A stretch of DNA of 64,000 bases from Legionella taurinensis (GCF_900452865.1 NZ_UGOZ01000001.1:2046001-2110000); one strand, 5' to 3'. Numbered from the stretch's first letter, positions 46,101 through 54,065 are shown. Made by a program: numbers and translations. Notes: generated by a model from the letters alone, not told the origin.

Positions 46101-46854
46101 CCTGGCCATTGAAGGCAGCCCGATTTTAGAGAGGCTTCTGCAGCAATACCCGGAGTTGCCTTTCAAAATCAAACCGGAAATCCTTTACCGACAAAGCCAT
46201 AAAGGATCAATGATTCAATGCTTAGCCGCCGATCAAAACCTGCATTTTCTTACCCGTATACTCACTGAAAATCCCAAGTTAATTGCACAAATCCCTGCGA
46301 ACGCGTGGTATCACCACGATGACGTGCAAGAAACCACACCGCTTTACTGGCTTGCAAGCACAGTAGCAGGACGTCCCCTTTTTCAGTTCTTATTGGAACA
46401 GCATCCTGCCCTCATTAACCAGATTCCCCCGTCAGTCTGGCATGAAAAGCCAGGGAAACCCATTGCCAATCACCACCGGGAAAAATGCGTGCTGCTTTGG
46501 TTACTTCAAGATCCGAAAAGCTATAAAATACTGGACTTGCTCGCTGATAAACTGATAGACAGTGTTTCCGTCGATGAATTGCATAAGCTGATGAAGCCCG
46601 TTATCGGGGACGTATTAAAATATCTTGGCGGTGATTCTCAGGATGGGAGGGTTTTCTTTGTCAAAGTAGCCAACAAATTAAATGACCCCATGCTTAAACA
46701 GGGTATTTCTCTAAAACCGCTGGAAGAACTGCTTTTCAAAAACAAAAAACCGCCCGCCGAGACCGGCTCGCATTCACCGCAGTTTTTCTCCCCGGCCCCT
46801 TCGTCCAAAGAGGAAGAAGCGCCATCCAAAACCATGGAATGGCAAAACCAATAG
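43135..46854 (+). CDS. RelE-like/SF1 helicase protein with variable C-terminal repeats, copy 2
   Basis: A 1,239-residue paralogue of copies 1 and 3. Residues 1-652 carry the same RelE-like segment and full SF1 helicase motif set. Substitutions are few and lie mostly after residue 420 (NAVLDIKQ, NPGFVQW, LPRWKEKAKELFKTP, CNHASKQIN). It leaves the shared sequence at residue 652, 38 residues earlier than copies 1 and 3 part. The C-terminus is a distinct run of helical repeats with SIPTALW, KIPLMEW, KIPLEFW, QIPANAW and QIPPSVW. The tail FFSPAPSSKEEEAPSKTMEW is Ser/Glu-rich. Some parts match copy 3 more than copy 1 (NLFIYSLHH, LFTVK, EKWFEEY-type). GTG at 43135 is chosen from the promoter position. 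Convergent with the Sel1 gene, 5 bases apart. Confidence 0.85.
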   Translation: MQKVLYWQEVLGDSDYLIQYRDVVSKLLNGDYKEADLEKLAGHNVYSVRVNHSDRLLFTTVTVNGKSCLLLLDVVLNHDYHKSRFLKPQVLRQFLEQNVPEAISKGELTFVKADSLPALWANPQSKEEEEPIEYQKATFYNQTFITLSDIQEKAVKTPLPAVISGAAGSGKSCVALAILEQAVNQYTEVPEKPLLYVTQSAKLAETMHSMWLQLPAAQTEAGKKVQFLTYQQFLAQEASELKHKKAQDKTDFMTWLDNHIASYLNAAKAAKQTLSKDFQDFLKNTESMYQAFRYLSGYLPDNPGGISARHEQFKNDNERQWLINAYTSYKKTHDNEKNTAFHPEFHTLKQSDRFDLVVVDEAQDLSGLELKNLRRAARNSQIAYCMDSNQSLKDTLSQRQFLLSSGVSHVELPVTYRCPGHVVDLANAVLDIKQRLTGGLADKLEYARIIPSEQQKANPGFVQWVEPNELAKNHRLNQLAQTTQFAVVTLPRWKEKAKELFKTPLVFTPEEIKGLEYPHIAAYRLFDHDTCNHASKQINHTAVKSQQHRAKPEQGDASFAPHFNQLFTAFTRATQSLAIVEDSSVHQRKNLLTPLKQTTLKLTQNPNNNNNNNNPEPKPTPASQQDWINEANKLKHLGKSEQAKAIEQQFTQKTVEQSANKQNTTLPLQKINQISKKAGKKPVPAPTIRELAPETLVMALVTAAKEKKVFNHERLANPAELEKIWLTIPIPTRKRQYSNLFIYSLHHYNKVKKALGSVSLDAIYKKLFTVKTLSLTVNTFGLERSLLHFLCDNNVTATILHHQLTHTPALLRSIPTALWIQKAAHESVSTSLLFRLTVSCPHILELLAQANQGEALEKIPLMEWFEEYTHAEGARMTPWVSLMLAPFKANPDLRDVNERVLPLYKQIYYLSSSVPSFSPEQLCRENFMVIRDGVQCSVTLLHALLFTREGSNLLRRWLDKNPESLAKIPLEFWLKETHLFNQTLTPLESLAIEGSPILERLLQQYPELPFKIKPEILYRQSHKGSMIQCLAADQNLHFLTRILTENPKLIAQIPANAWYHHDDVQETTPLYWLASTVAGRPLFQFLLEQHPALINQIPPSVWHEKPGKPIANHHREKCVLLWLLQDPKSYKILDLLADKLIDSVSVDELHKLMKPVIGDVLKYLGGDSQDGRVFFVKVANKLNDPMLKQGISLKPLEELLFKNKKPPAETGSHSPQFFSPAPSSKEEEAPSKTMEWQNQ

Positions 46855-46859
46855 CCGGT

Positions 46860-47222
46860 TTAACCCAGGCGACGGCTGGCTGCCGCGAAATTACGTGATT
46901 TTCTAGGCGGCGCCGGCGGCTGGGTCAAGATGGCCAGAGCCTGGATGGCATCGGGTTGACCCGCACGCGCGGCGCGGTTAATCCACACCCAGGCTTTTTT
47001 ACGATCTTCAACCACACCCTGTCCGTAATAGTACATGTAGCCAATGGCATATTGGGCATCGGGTTGACCTTTTAAGGCTTCGGGTTTTAAACGGATAAAG
47101 GCGGCGCGGTAATCCTCTGCCTTAAAACTGGCGATGCCGCGGTATAAATTGGTGTAATTGACACAGGCGGCTAAAGACAAGCTTAACAACAGGGTCATAG
47201 CCGCACGAAAACCTGCCCGCAT
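46860..47222 (-). CDS. Small Sel1-repeat lipoprotein
   Basis: A 120-residue protein with a lipoprotein signal (AAMTLLLSLSLAAC, lipobox LAAC) and one to two Sel1-type repeats (GQPDAQYAIGYMYYYGQGV, then KKAWVWINRAARAGQPDAI). Sel1 repeats bind proteins, and in an envelope lipoprotein they usually help complex assembly. It follows the GspC-like gene after 3 bases in the same operon, so it may assist the secretion machine; that is inference. Confidence 0.8.
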   Translation of the reverse strand: MRAGFRAAMTLLLSLSLAACVNYTNLYRGIASFKAEDYRAAFIRLKPEALKGQPDAQYAIGYMYYYGQGVVEDRKKAWVWINRAARAGQPDAIQALAILTQPPAPPRKSRNFAAASRRLG

Positions 47223-47225
47223 ACG

Positions 47226-47735
47226 TTATTCCTCTAGTAAAGGCTTCGCCGGTTCTTCGAAGCGCAATTCATTCTTAGGCAAACTTAAACTCTCAAGTGT
47301 ACCATTATGCAAAACGACTACGCCATCTTTGCCGATGCGTTTAATCACGGCGCCGCCAGGCAAGGTATCGCCCACCCGGTAAGACTTTTCCTCACCGCCC
47401 CCGGCCCGAAGCAGCACCTGCGAATCATCCGCTTGCGTGGAATACATAATTCCGACGATCTCCACATCGAGCATTGACTGCTTGATGGTTTCATCCGCCA
47501 TGTTCACCGGCACATAATCACCGAACAGGGGTGCCGTAAACACCGGCGAATGGGCAGCAATGGATTGTTCTGCAATCACAGGCGCCGGATTGGTACGCAG
47601 GGGTTGGGTATCCAGCGGTTTGAAGAGTCTATAAATCTCAAGCAGGGTCAACAGGGCGAAGAGAGCCGCAATCGCCATGGCGATGGCCTTTTCATGGTTT
47701 TTCAATGATAGAAACGATAATTCGCTGGCTTTCAT
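47226..47735 (-). CDS. lspC: Type II secretion inner-membrane protein GspC/LspC-like
   Basis: A 169-residue bitopic protein: short cytoplasmic N-terminus, one membrane helix (IAMAIAALFALLTLLEIY), and a periplasmic homology-region domain beginning with the typical APLFGDYV and continuing ILDVEIVGIMYS-like strands (MLDVEIVGIMYSTQ, RVGDTLPGGAVIKRIGKDGVVV). GspC links the inner-membrane platform to the secretin. There is no C-terminal PDZ domain; the chain ends after the HR domain with an acidic tail. In Legionella, lspC is known to lie apart from the other lsp genes, which fits. Divergent from the methyltransferase gene. Confidence 0.8.
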   Translation of the reverse strand: MKASELSFLSLKNHEKAIAMAIAALFALLTLLEIYRLFKPLDTQPLRTNPAPVIAEQSIAAHSPVFTAPLFGDYVPVNMADETIKQSMLDVEIVGIMYSTQADDSQVLLRAGGGEEKSYRVGDTLPGGAVIKRIGKDGVVVLHNGTLESLSLPKNELRFEEPAKPLLEE

Positions 47736-47851
47736 GCTAAGTTACAGGGATCAATCTACAATAATCAGAGAAGCAATCTGCTAAAGTTAGCATGGTTTTT
47801 GCCTGCGACTATAGCGTTTCGGTAAAATTTTCTAACAAAAGGACTTGCAAG

Positions 47852-48847
47852 ATGCAACAACAGGAACAACCGCATGTGCAATTAGCCGCGATGTCCCGCT
47901 GGTATGTTGTTTCCCGCGCGATTCATACCGTGGCTAAATTGGGCGTTGCCAACCATATGTCGTCTGAACCCATCCACGTCAGCACCCTGGCCGAGGCAAC
48001 CGGTACCCAGCCTGAGCTGCTTGATCGCATGCTGCGGTTTCTCTCAGCCTACCAGCTCTTTCATCATCACGATGGCACTTACTCGCTGACCGACCTGTCC
48101 AAACCGCTTCGTGACGATGATCCCCATTCCATCCGCGATGTCCTGTGCATGGTGGATGACAGTTGGTGGCAGGCTTTTTCAGCCCTTGACCAGAGCTTGA
48201 AAACCGGAGAAGCCGGTTTTCGCGAGCAGCATGGCGACGATTTCTTCCATTTTTTAAGCCAGCACCCTGAGAAACAGCGTAATTTCGATCGCGGCATGGC
48301 TAAACTGTCGACTTACGACGACAATGCGATTGCCAGGGCTTATGATTTTTCCGCTTTCCACACGTTGACCGACATGGGCGGCGGATTAGGCGGTCTCGCC
48401 AGAGCCATCGCCTTGAAGCATCCCGAAGTCAACGTCATTCTGTTTGACTCCCCGCAAGTTATCGGTCAGCTCAACGCCCATGATTTTCCGGCTAACCTGC
48501 AGCTGCAGGGAGGCGATTTCCTTAAAACCATCCCGACAGCAGACGCCTACCTTTTTAAAGGGGTGTTGCACGATTTCAATGACGACATGATGCATCAGAT
48601 TTTAAGCAATTGCTGTCGGCAAATGCCTGCAGAGGCCATGTTGTTTATTGCCGAACAGGTCCTGCCGGACAATGACCTGCCGCATCCTAACAAGACGATG
48701 GACATCGTCATGATGGCCCTCTTAGGCGGCAGGCAGCGCACGCTGAGTGAATGGCAGAAACGCATCGAGCCATCGGGCTTTCGTTATGTGGATCATTATA
48801 AAACAGACAGTATTTTTTCATTGATGGCGTTTAAGCCTATTAAATGA
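47852..48847 (+). CDS. SAM-dependent O-methyltransferase (acetylserotonin/family 2 type)
   Basis: About 331 residues. A winged-helix dimerisation domain at the N-terminus (VSRAIHTVAKLGVANHM, LAEATGTQPELLDRMLRFL) is followed by the SAM-binding fold: DMGGGLGGLARAIALKHP (motif I), VILFDSPQV (acidic loop), GGDFLKTIP and YLFKGVLHDFNDD. The His of the last segment is the usual catalytic base in this family, which methylates hydroxyl groups of small aromatic or polyketide substrates. The substrate is unknown. The ATG at 47852 has AAAGGA 9-10 bases upstream; an open extension of 20 residues is rejected. Confidence 0.88.
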   Translation: MQQQEQPHVQLAAMSRWYVVSRAIHTVAKLGVANHMSSEPIHVSTLAEATGTQPELLDRMLRFLSAYQLFHHHDGTYSLTDLSKPLRDDDPHSIRDVLCMVDDSWWQAFSALDQSLKTGEAGFREQHGDDFFHFLSQHPEKQRNFDRGMAKLSTYDDNAIARAYDFSAFHTLTDMGGGLGGLARAIALKHPEVNVILFDSPQVIGQLNAHDFPANLQLQGGDFLKTIPTADAYLFKGVLHDFNDDMMHQILSNCCRQMPAEAMLFIAEQVLPDNDLPHPNKTMDIVMMALLGGRQRTLSEWQKRIEPSGFRYVDHYKTDSIFSLMAFKPIK

Positions 48848-48901
48848 GGTAAGTACCCCACTCTGCAAGACGCTTTCAAGCAGCAGGCTGGTGCAGCGCA
48901 A

Positions 48902-48930
48902 TTGATTTTTCAATACAAACTGATTAATAT
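48902..48930 (+). promoter_or_regulatory. Promoter of helicase copy 3
   Basis: TTGATT (48902-48907), 17-base spacer, TAATAT (48925-48930), identical in layout to copy 2, with -10 beginning 36 bases before the GTG start. Confidence 0.7.
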
Positions 48931-48959
48931 TCACCCATTTTGAATATTGAGAATCAATT
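48918..48959. promoter_or_regulatory. Inverted repeat over promoter and ribosome site, copy 3
   Basis: Same site as at 43092-43133 with a T-to-C change in the left arm (AACTGATTAATATTCA) and a T-to-A change in the right arm (TGAATATTGAGAATCAATT). Both arms can still pair over most of their length. Confidence 0.5.
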
Positions 48960-48960
48960 C

Positions 48961-51900
48961 GTGCAAAAAGTATTATATTGGCAGGAAGTATTAGGGGACA
49001 GTGATTATTTAATTCAGTACAGGGACGTCGTCAGCAAGCTGTTAAACGGGGACTACAAAGAAGCGGATTTGGAAAAGTTAGCCGGCCACAACGTTTACAG
49101 TGTGCGGGTTAACCACAGCGACCGTCTGCTGTTTACCACGGTGACGGTCAACGGCAAATCCTGCCTGCTGCTTTTAGACGTGGTTTTAAATCACGATTAC
49201 CACAAAAGCCGCTTCTTAAAGCCGCAGGTCCTGCGCCAGTTTTTAGAGCAGAACGTGCCGGAGGCCATTAGCAAGGGGGAACTCACCTTTGTCAAGGCTG
49301 ACTCCCTGCCTGCCCTGTGGGCCAACCCGCAGTCCAAAGAGGAAGAAGAGCCCATTGAATACCAGAAAGCGACCTTCTACAACCAGACCTTCATTACCCT
49401 AAGCGATATCCAGGAGAAGGCCGTAAAAACCCCGCTCCCCGCCGTCATCAGCGGCGCCGCCGGCTCCGGAAAATCCTGTGTCGCCCTTGCCATCCTTGAG
49501 CAGGCCGTTAATCAATACACGGAAGTCCCGGAAAAGCCCCTGCTCTACGTCACCCAATCCGCCAAATTAGCCGAAACCATGCACAGCATGTGGCTGCAAT
49601 TGCCAGCCGCCCAGACAGAAGCCGGAAAAAAAGTCCAGTTCCTCACTTATCAGCAATTCCTGGCTCAGGAAGCCTCCGAGCTTAAGCACAAAAAAGCGCA
49701 GGATAAAACCGACTTCATGACCTGGCTCGATAACCACATCGCAAGCTACCTCAACGCCGCCAAAGCCGCCAAACAAACCCTGAGCAACGACTTTAAGGAC
49801 TTCCTGAAAAACACCGAGTCCATGTATCAGGCCTTCCGCTATTTAAGCGGCTACCTCCCCGACAACCCCGGCGGCATCAGCGCCCGGCATGAGCAGTTTA
49901 AAAACGACAACGAGCGCCAGTGGCTCATCAATGCCTACACCAGCTATAAAAAAACGCACGACGACGAGAAAAACACCGCCTTTCACCCCGAATTCCATAC
50001 CTTAAAACAAAGCGACCGCTTCGACCTCGTGGTCGTTGACGAAGCGCAAGACCTCTCCGGGCTTGAACTTAAAAACTTGCGACGCGCCGCCCGTAACGGC
50101 CAAATCGCCTATTGCATGGACAGCAACCAAAGCCTCAAAGACACCCTTTCACAACGCCAGTTCCTCTTAAGCTCAGGCGTCAGCCACGTCGAACTCCCAG
50201 TCACCTACCGATGCCCGGGCCATGTCGTTGACCTCGCCAATGCCATCCTCGACATCAAGCAGCGACTAACCGGCGGCCTTGCCGATAAACTCGAGTACGC
50301 ACGCATCATCCCCTCCGAACAGCAAAAAGCCAATCCCGGACTCGTGCAATGGGTCGAGCCCAATGAGCTGGCCAAAAACCACCGACTTAACCAATTAGCC
50401 CAAACCACCCAGTTCGCCGTCGTCACCCTCCCGCAGTGGAAGGAAAAAGCCAAAGAACTATTCAACACCCCCCTCGTCTTCACCCCCGAAGAAATCAAAG
50501 GACTCGAATACCCCCACATCGCCGCCTACCGGCTCTTTGACCACGACACCTGCAATGACGCCAGTAAAAAAATCAACCACACCGCCGTCAAATCTCAACA
50601 GCACCGCGCCAAGGCCGAACAGGGCGATGCCTCCTTCGCTCCCCACTTCAACCAACTCTTTACCGCCTTCACACGCGCCACACAATCACTCGCCATCGTC
50701 GAAGACAGCAGCGTCCATCAACGCAAAAACCTCTTAACCCCTCTCAAACAAAGCACCCTCAAACTCACTCAGAACCCCAATAACAACAACAATAACAACA
50801 ATCCCGAACCCAAACCCATTCCCGCCTCCCAGCAGGACTGGATTAACGAAGCCAATAAACTCAAACACTTGGGCAAATCCGAACAGGCTAAAGCCATTGA
50901 ACAGCAGTTCACTCAACCCAACCGCAGAGTTGCCCCCAGTCCTGCCGTGAACAACCCGACACCCACCCATGTGCCGGCCATCAACCTGGACAAAGGAAAA
51001 GCAAAGCCAAAAGACAGTAAAAAAAGCAACCCTTTTCAGGGCTTGGTCGAGGCGGTCGTGAAAGCGACTGAGGAGGGAACACCGCTTAAACACCCGGACC
51101 GCAACAAACTGAGTGCCACGTTTGCCAAGATGAAACAAATCTGGTTGGGCATCCCGGTTAGACACTACCCTAATCTTTTTATCTATGCACTCAACCACCT
51201 TGAAACGATTGACCAGGCACTGGCCCCTGTTTCCTTTAAGGCTGTCTGTCAGAAACTTTTTACAGTGAATTGGTTGTCATCCCTCTACCATGAAAACGAG
51301 TCTGACGAGCCACGTTCCTTCCTTCACTATTTATGCGAGAAAAAAGACACCGCTCTCTTTCTCGGCTTCACACTTTTAGAAATTCCGCCGGATCTATGGA
51401 CTAAAAAAATAACCCAGGGACTTAACGTCAGTTCGCCTCTCCTTCATTTAATGTATAACGCCCCTCTTTACTTGCCGTGGATCGCCAACAAAATCCCACT
51501 GGAAAAATGGTTTGAAGAATACCCCAGAGAGGAAGACTGTATAAGCCCCTGGGTTCAACTTAGCGTTCTCTGGAAAATTACCGAATCGAGTCGCGATAAT
51601 GAGCACATAAAAAACACATTAGATAAAATCAGTGGAGCCGCCCTGACAAAACCGCCTTTTTCACCCGAACAACTGGTCCGGAAAAATACCACCCTAATGC
51701 CGAATGTAGAGATTCCCCTGACTTTATTGCAAGCCCTGACATTAAGCCCCTATGGTTGCCGCCTTCTTCAGAACTACCTGAATAAATACCCTGAGTTCTG
51801 GGCAAAAATTCCTGTCTCCGCCTGGCTTGAAATCCAACAGAAGGCGTGGGTTATTTCTGCAGTGGAATGCCTGATTCTTAATAGCAGCGGCTTTTTGGAT

Positions 51901-52632
51901 CAATTCATCGACCGATACCCGGATTTACCTTATGCCATGCCCCCATCCATCCTGAGCCGAAACAACAGTCATCTGCTTACCTTTTGCGTTGAGGAGCACC
52001 CTTTCTTTATCTGGCTGCTGACAAAAAACCCCGATTTGATTGATGCAATCGCACCCACAGCCTGGTTTAAATCCGGTTTTGCCAAAAGCACCCCCCTTTA
52101 TTGGTTTTCCACCACCCCGCAAGGTCGACAACTCCTCATTCTTATTCTCGAAAAGAATCCCAAGCTCATTGACCAGATTCCGGCGCATACCTGGTTAACG
52201 CGGGTAGCAGGGACTCCTCAAAATGGCGTTGGTAACAAATCCATTGTCTGCTGGCTGCTTCAGGATAAGGCCAGTTACAGGCTATTGGATTTATTGGCAG
52301 ACAAACTGATAGACCCGCTTTCCATGGACGAATGGTATGCTCATTTAGCACCGGTTATCGCCGAGATAACAACCTTCCTGCAGGGCATCGCCTGCCAAAG
52401 CGGCAGCGCCCCAGGCCTTGATTTTTTTATGCGGCTGTTTGACAAGTGGGGCCGGGATTTCTCAAGCGAGGCTCCCCGGTTTCAACAAGTGAATGAGTTG
52501 CTCATTTGTCTAAAATCCCGAAGCCCGATGTTCGCCTCTGCGGGTTCTTTGCTGCTTTTCACCCCAGCCAAGACTCCATCCTCGGTCCCCGGCAATGAAG
52601 AGCAAACCGGCTCAATGGAATTCCAGCACTGA
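48961..52632 (+). CDS. RelE-like/SF1 helicase protein with variable C-terminal repeats, copy 3
   Basis: A 1,223-residue paralogue. The first 690 residues match copy 1 with a handful of changes (LSNDFKDFL, THDDEKN, RNGQIAY), keeping every helicase motif. The C-terminal 530 residues are a separate variant: LEIPPDLW, NKIPLEKWFEEY, AKIPVSAW, DAIAPTAW and DQIPAHTW spaced by TPLYWFSTTPQGRQLL-type helices. Several blocks align with copy 2 (YPNLFIYALNH, KLFTVNW, FSPEQLVRKN), showing that the C-termini are also homologous but much older in divergence than the N-termini. The tail LLLFTPAKTPSSVP...EEQTGSMEF resembles the tails of the other two. Followed by a strong terminator at 52641-52674. Confidence 0.85.
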   Translation: MQKVLYWQEVLGDSDYLIQYRDVVSKLLNGDYKEADLEKLAGHNVYSVRVNHSDRLLFTTVTVNGKSCLLLLDVVLNHDYHKSRFLKPQVLRQFLEQNVPEAISKGELTFVKADSLPALWANPQSKEEEEPIEYQKATFYNQTFITLSDIQEKAVKTPLPAVISGAAGSGKSCVALAILEQAVNQYTEVPEKPLLYVTQSAKLAETMHSMWLQLPAAQTEAGKKVQFLTYQQFLAQEASELKHKKAQDKTDFMTWLDNHIASYLNAAKAAKQTLSNDFKDFLKNTESMYQAFRYLSGYLPDNPGGISARHEQFKNDNERQWLINAYTSYKKTHDDEKNTAFHPEFHTLKQSDRFDLVVVDEAQDLSGLELKNLRRAARNGQIAYCMDSNQSLKDTLSQRQFLLSSGVSHVELPVTYRCPGHVVDLANAILDIKQRLTGGLADKLEYARIIPSEQQKANPGLVQWVEPNELAKNHRLNQLAQTTQFAVVTLPQWKEKAKELFNTPLVFTPEEIKGLEYPHIAAYRLFDHDTCNDASKKINHTAVKSQQHRAKAEQGDASFAPHFNQLFTAFTRATQSLAIVEDSSVHQRKNLLTPLKQSTLKLTQNPNNNNNNNNPEPKPIPASQQDWINEANKLKHLGKSEQAKAIEQQFTQPNRRVAPSPAVNNPTPTHVPAINLDKGKAKPKDSKKSNPFQGLVEAVVKATEEGTPLKHPDRNKLSATFAKMKQIWLGIPVRHYPNLFIYALNHLETIDQALAPVSFKAVCQKLFTVNWLSSLYHENESDEPRSFLHYLCEKKDTALFLGFTLLEIPPDLWTKKITQGLNVSSPLLHLMYNAPLYLPWIANKIPLEKWFEEYPREEDCISPWVQLSVLWKITESSRDNEHIKNTLDKISGAALTKPPFSPEQLVRKNTTLMPNVEIPLTLLQALTLSPYGCRLLQNYLNKYPEFWAKIPVSAWLEIQQKAWVISAVECLILNSSGFLDQFIDRYPDLPYAMPPSILSRNNSHLLTFCVEEHPFFIWLLTKNPDLIDAIAPTAWFKSGFAKSTPLYWFSTTPQGRQLLILILEKNPKLIDQIPAHTWLTRVAGTPQNGVGNKSIVCWLLQDKASYRLLDLLADKLIDPLSMDEWYAHLAPVIAEITTFLQGIACQSGSAPGLDFFMRLFDKWGRDFSSEAPRFQQVNELLICLKSRSPMFASAGSLLLFTPAKTPSSVPGNEEQTGSMEFQH

Positions 52633-52640
52633 ATCACCCA

Positions 52641-52674
52641 ATAAACGAGCGGCTGTCATCGGCCGCCCGTTTAT
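52641..52674. terminator. Terminator after helicase copy 3
   Basis: ATAAACGAGCGGC (52641-52653) pairs with GCCGCCCGTTTAT (52662-52674) with one mismatch and an 8-base loop. It lies between convergent genes and overlaps the stop codon of the FAD-linked oxidase. Confidence 0.65.
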
Positions 52675-54065
52675 CGCCTGTCCAGTGATTTAAACAAGTG
52701 CGATTGAAATATTCGCTTCGGATCATAATCATGCTTTAACTGGCGCCAGTGCTCAAACTGGCCGTTGTAATGCTGGCGCCAGTAGTCTGATGAAATCTCT
52801 TCGCCCAAAAAGCCTGACAGGTAACGCTTGCCGCCCGCTTTTAAGAAACGGTCGTCCAAGGCCTGCATGGCGGCCAGGCAACTCGGCAACAGCACTTTGG
52901 CAATACCGGGATTTAAAATCATGACCGCGCAGATGTCCTCGCTGTCTGGCAGCGCGAAGAGGGTATCGCGCCACGAGGAGGCCAGAGGAATAACCTGCAG
53001 GATATTGGCATAATGGATCGGTAAACTGGCCAATACCTCTTTTAATTGCTGAAACAAGGCTTTCGCCGGCATAAAACATTCATACCAGGGATGCTGTAAA
53101 TCCCATTGCCCCGTCATTTTCATGGCCGCAAAGCGCGAATCATGACGATGCAGGTAAGACTCAATGGGTTCATCCTGTTGATGGAGAATTTTTGCAGGCG
53201 TTAACAGATCATGGATACGACTGACCTCTGGCGGGGTTTCATCGTATTCTATGGTCACGTGCATGGCGTAAAGCCACTCGGCAAAGGGGAAACGCCCGTG
53301 ATGGGTTAATCTCGCCCCCTGAATGGCCGGCGTGCAAAAAGACTCCAGTCCATCCGCTATCCGCCGTACTTTATAAAGATCATCCCGCCACTGGTTTTCG
53401 TCATGGTAACTTAAAAAAAATGTTCGTACATTTTTTTTACAGGGACGTAATGGGATACAGGCTTTGCTGATGACGCCAAACTGACCTTGCCCGCCAAGAC
53501 AGGCTTTAAACAATTCATCACCCGCTTTCACCTCGTGCCGTTCGCCATCCGCAGTAATGACTTCCAGGGCGTTCACATGAGAAATCACCGTGCCGTACTG
53601 AAACGACGCTGCGCCCACGCCCCCTGCCGACAGCACGCCTCCAATGGAAAGATTGCAGTTGTAGGGGATAACATATGGAATCTGTTTCTTTTTGAGACTG
53701 ACCGCCAATAAATCGCTGAATGTGGCATTGCCTTCCACCCAGATGGCGTCCTCCTCCTGCGCTAACACACGATTGAAATGCTCAAGGTGGAGGGTAACGC
53801 CGCCTTCAACGGGCAGGGACTGGCCGCTCTGGCTTAAGCCCTTTCCCCGAATCACGACCGGTAAACTCTCCTGGTGAGCATAAGCAAGAATAGCCCGCAG
53901 GGCATCCAGGTCTTTAGGCTGGAAAACCGCATGGGGCTTTGCCTGCAGGAGTTTGCCGAAATCCTCTCCAAAAGAAAAAAGCGAATGCTCATCGCTGAGC
54001 ATCGCTTGTCCAAACTCCTTCTTACACTGCTTGATCTGAGACGAATTCCACTGCGTTTGCTGCAT
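52671..54065 (-). CDS. FAD-linked oxidase (PCMH-type FAD-binding domain)
   Basis: A 464-residue oxidoreductase of the vanillyl-alcohol-oxidase fold. The N-terminal FAD domain shows VIRGKGLSQSGQSLPVEGGVTL (pyrophosphate loop) and YNCNLSIGGVLSAGGVGAASFQYG, followed by GGQGQFGVISKA. The C-terminal half is a substrate domain, ending LKHDYDPKRIFQSHLF, as in oxidases of this type (glycolate, alditol, cytokinin or cannabinoid-type oxidases). Substrate unknown. The ATG at 54065 has AAAGGAAT 9 bases upstream and lies inside the preceding gene (44-base overlap), so the two are co-expressed. An A8...T8 palindrome lies in its coding region at 53413-53438. Confidence 0.87.
   Translation of the reverse strand: MQQTQWNSSQIKQCKKEFGQAMLSDEHSLFSFGEDFGKLLQAKPHAVFQPKDLDALRAILAYAHQESLPVVIRGKGLSQSGQSLPVEGGVTLHLEHFNRVLAQEEDAIWVEGNATFSDLLAVSLKKKQIPYVIPYNCNLSIGGVLSAGGVGAASFQYGTVISHVNALEVITADGERHEVKAGDELFKACLGGQGQFGVISKACIPLRPCKKNVRTFFLSYHDENQWRDDLYKVRRIADGLESFCTPAIQGARLTHHGRFPFAEWLYAMHVTIEYDETPPEVSRIHDLLTPAKILHQQDEPIESYLHRHDSRFAAMKMTGQWDLQHPWYECFMPAKALFQQLKEVLASLPIHYANILQVIPLASSWRDTLFALPDSEDICAVMILNPGIAKVLLPSCLAAMQALDDRFLKAGGKRYLSGFLGEEISSDYWRQHYNGQFEHWRQLKHDYDPKRIFQSHLFKSLDRR

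Larger units (their letters stand above)
48901..51030 (+). repeat. Near-identical promoter and 5' module, copy 3
   Basis: Promoter part shared with copy 2 only (from 48901). Coding part 48961-51030 shared with copy 1 over 2,070 bases and with copy 2 over 1,956. The coding module has the same length as in copy 1 to the base. Confidence 0.9.

Noticed and set aside
43075..52674. Insertion sequence or transposon as carrier of the helicase copies
   Set aside because: No transposase gene, terminal inverted repeats or target-site duplications are visible at the edges of the shared modules; the left edges differ from copy to copy without such marks.
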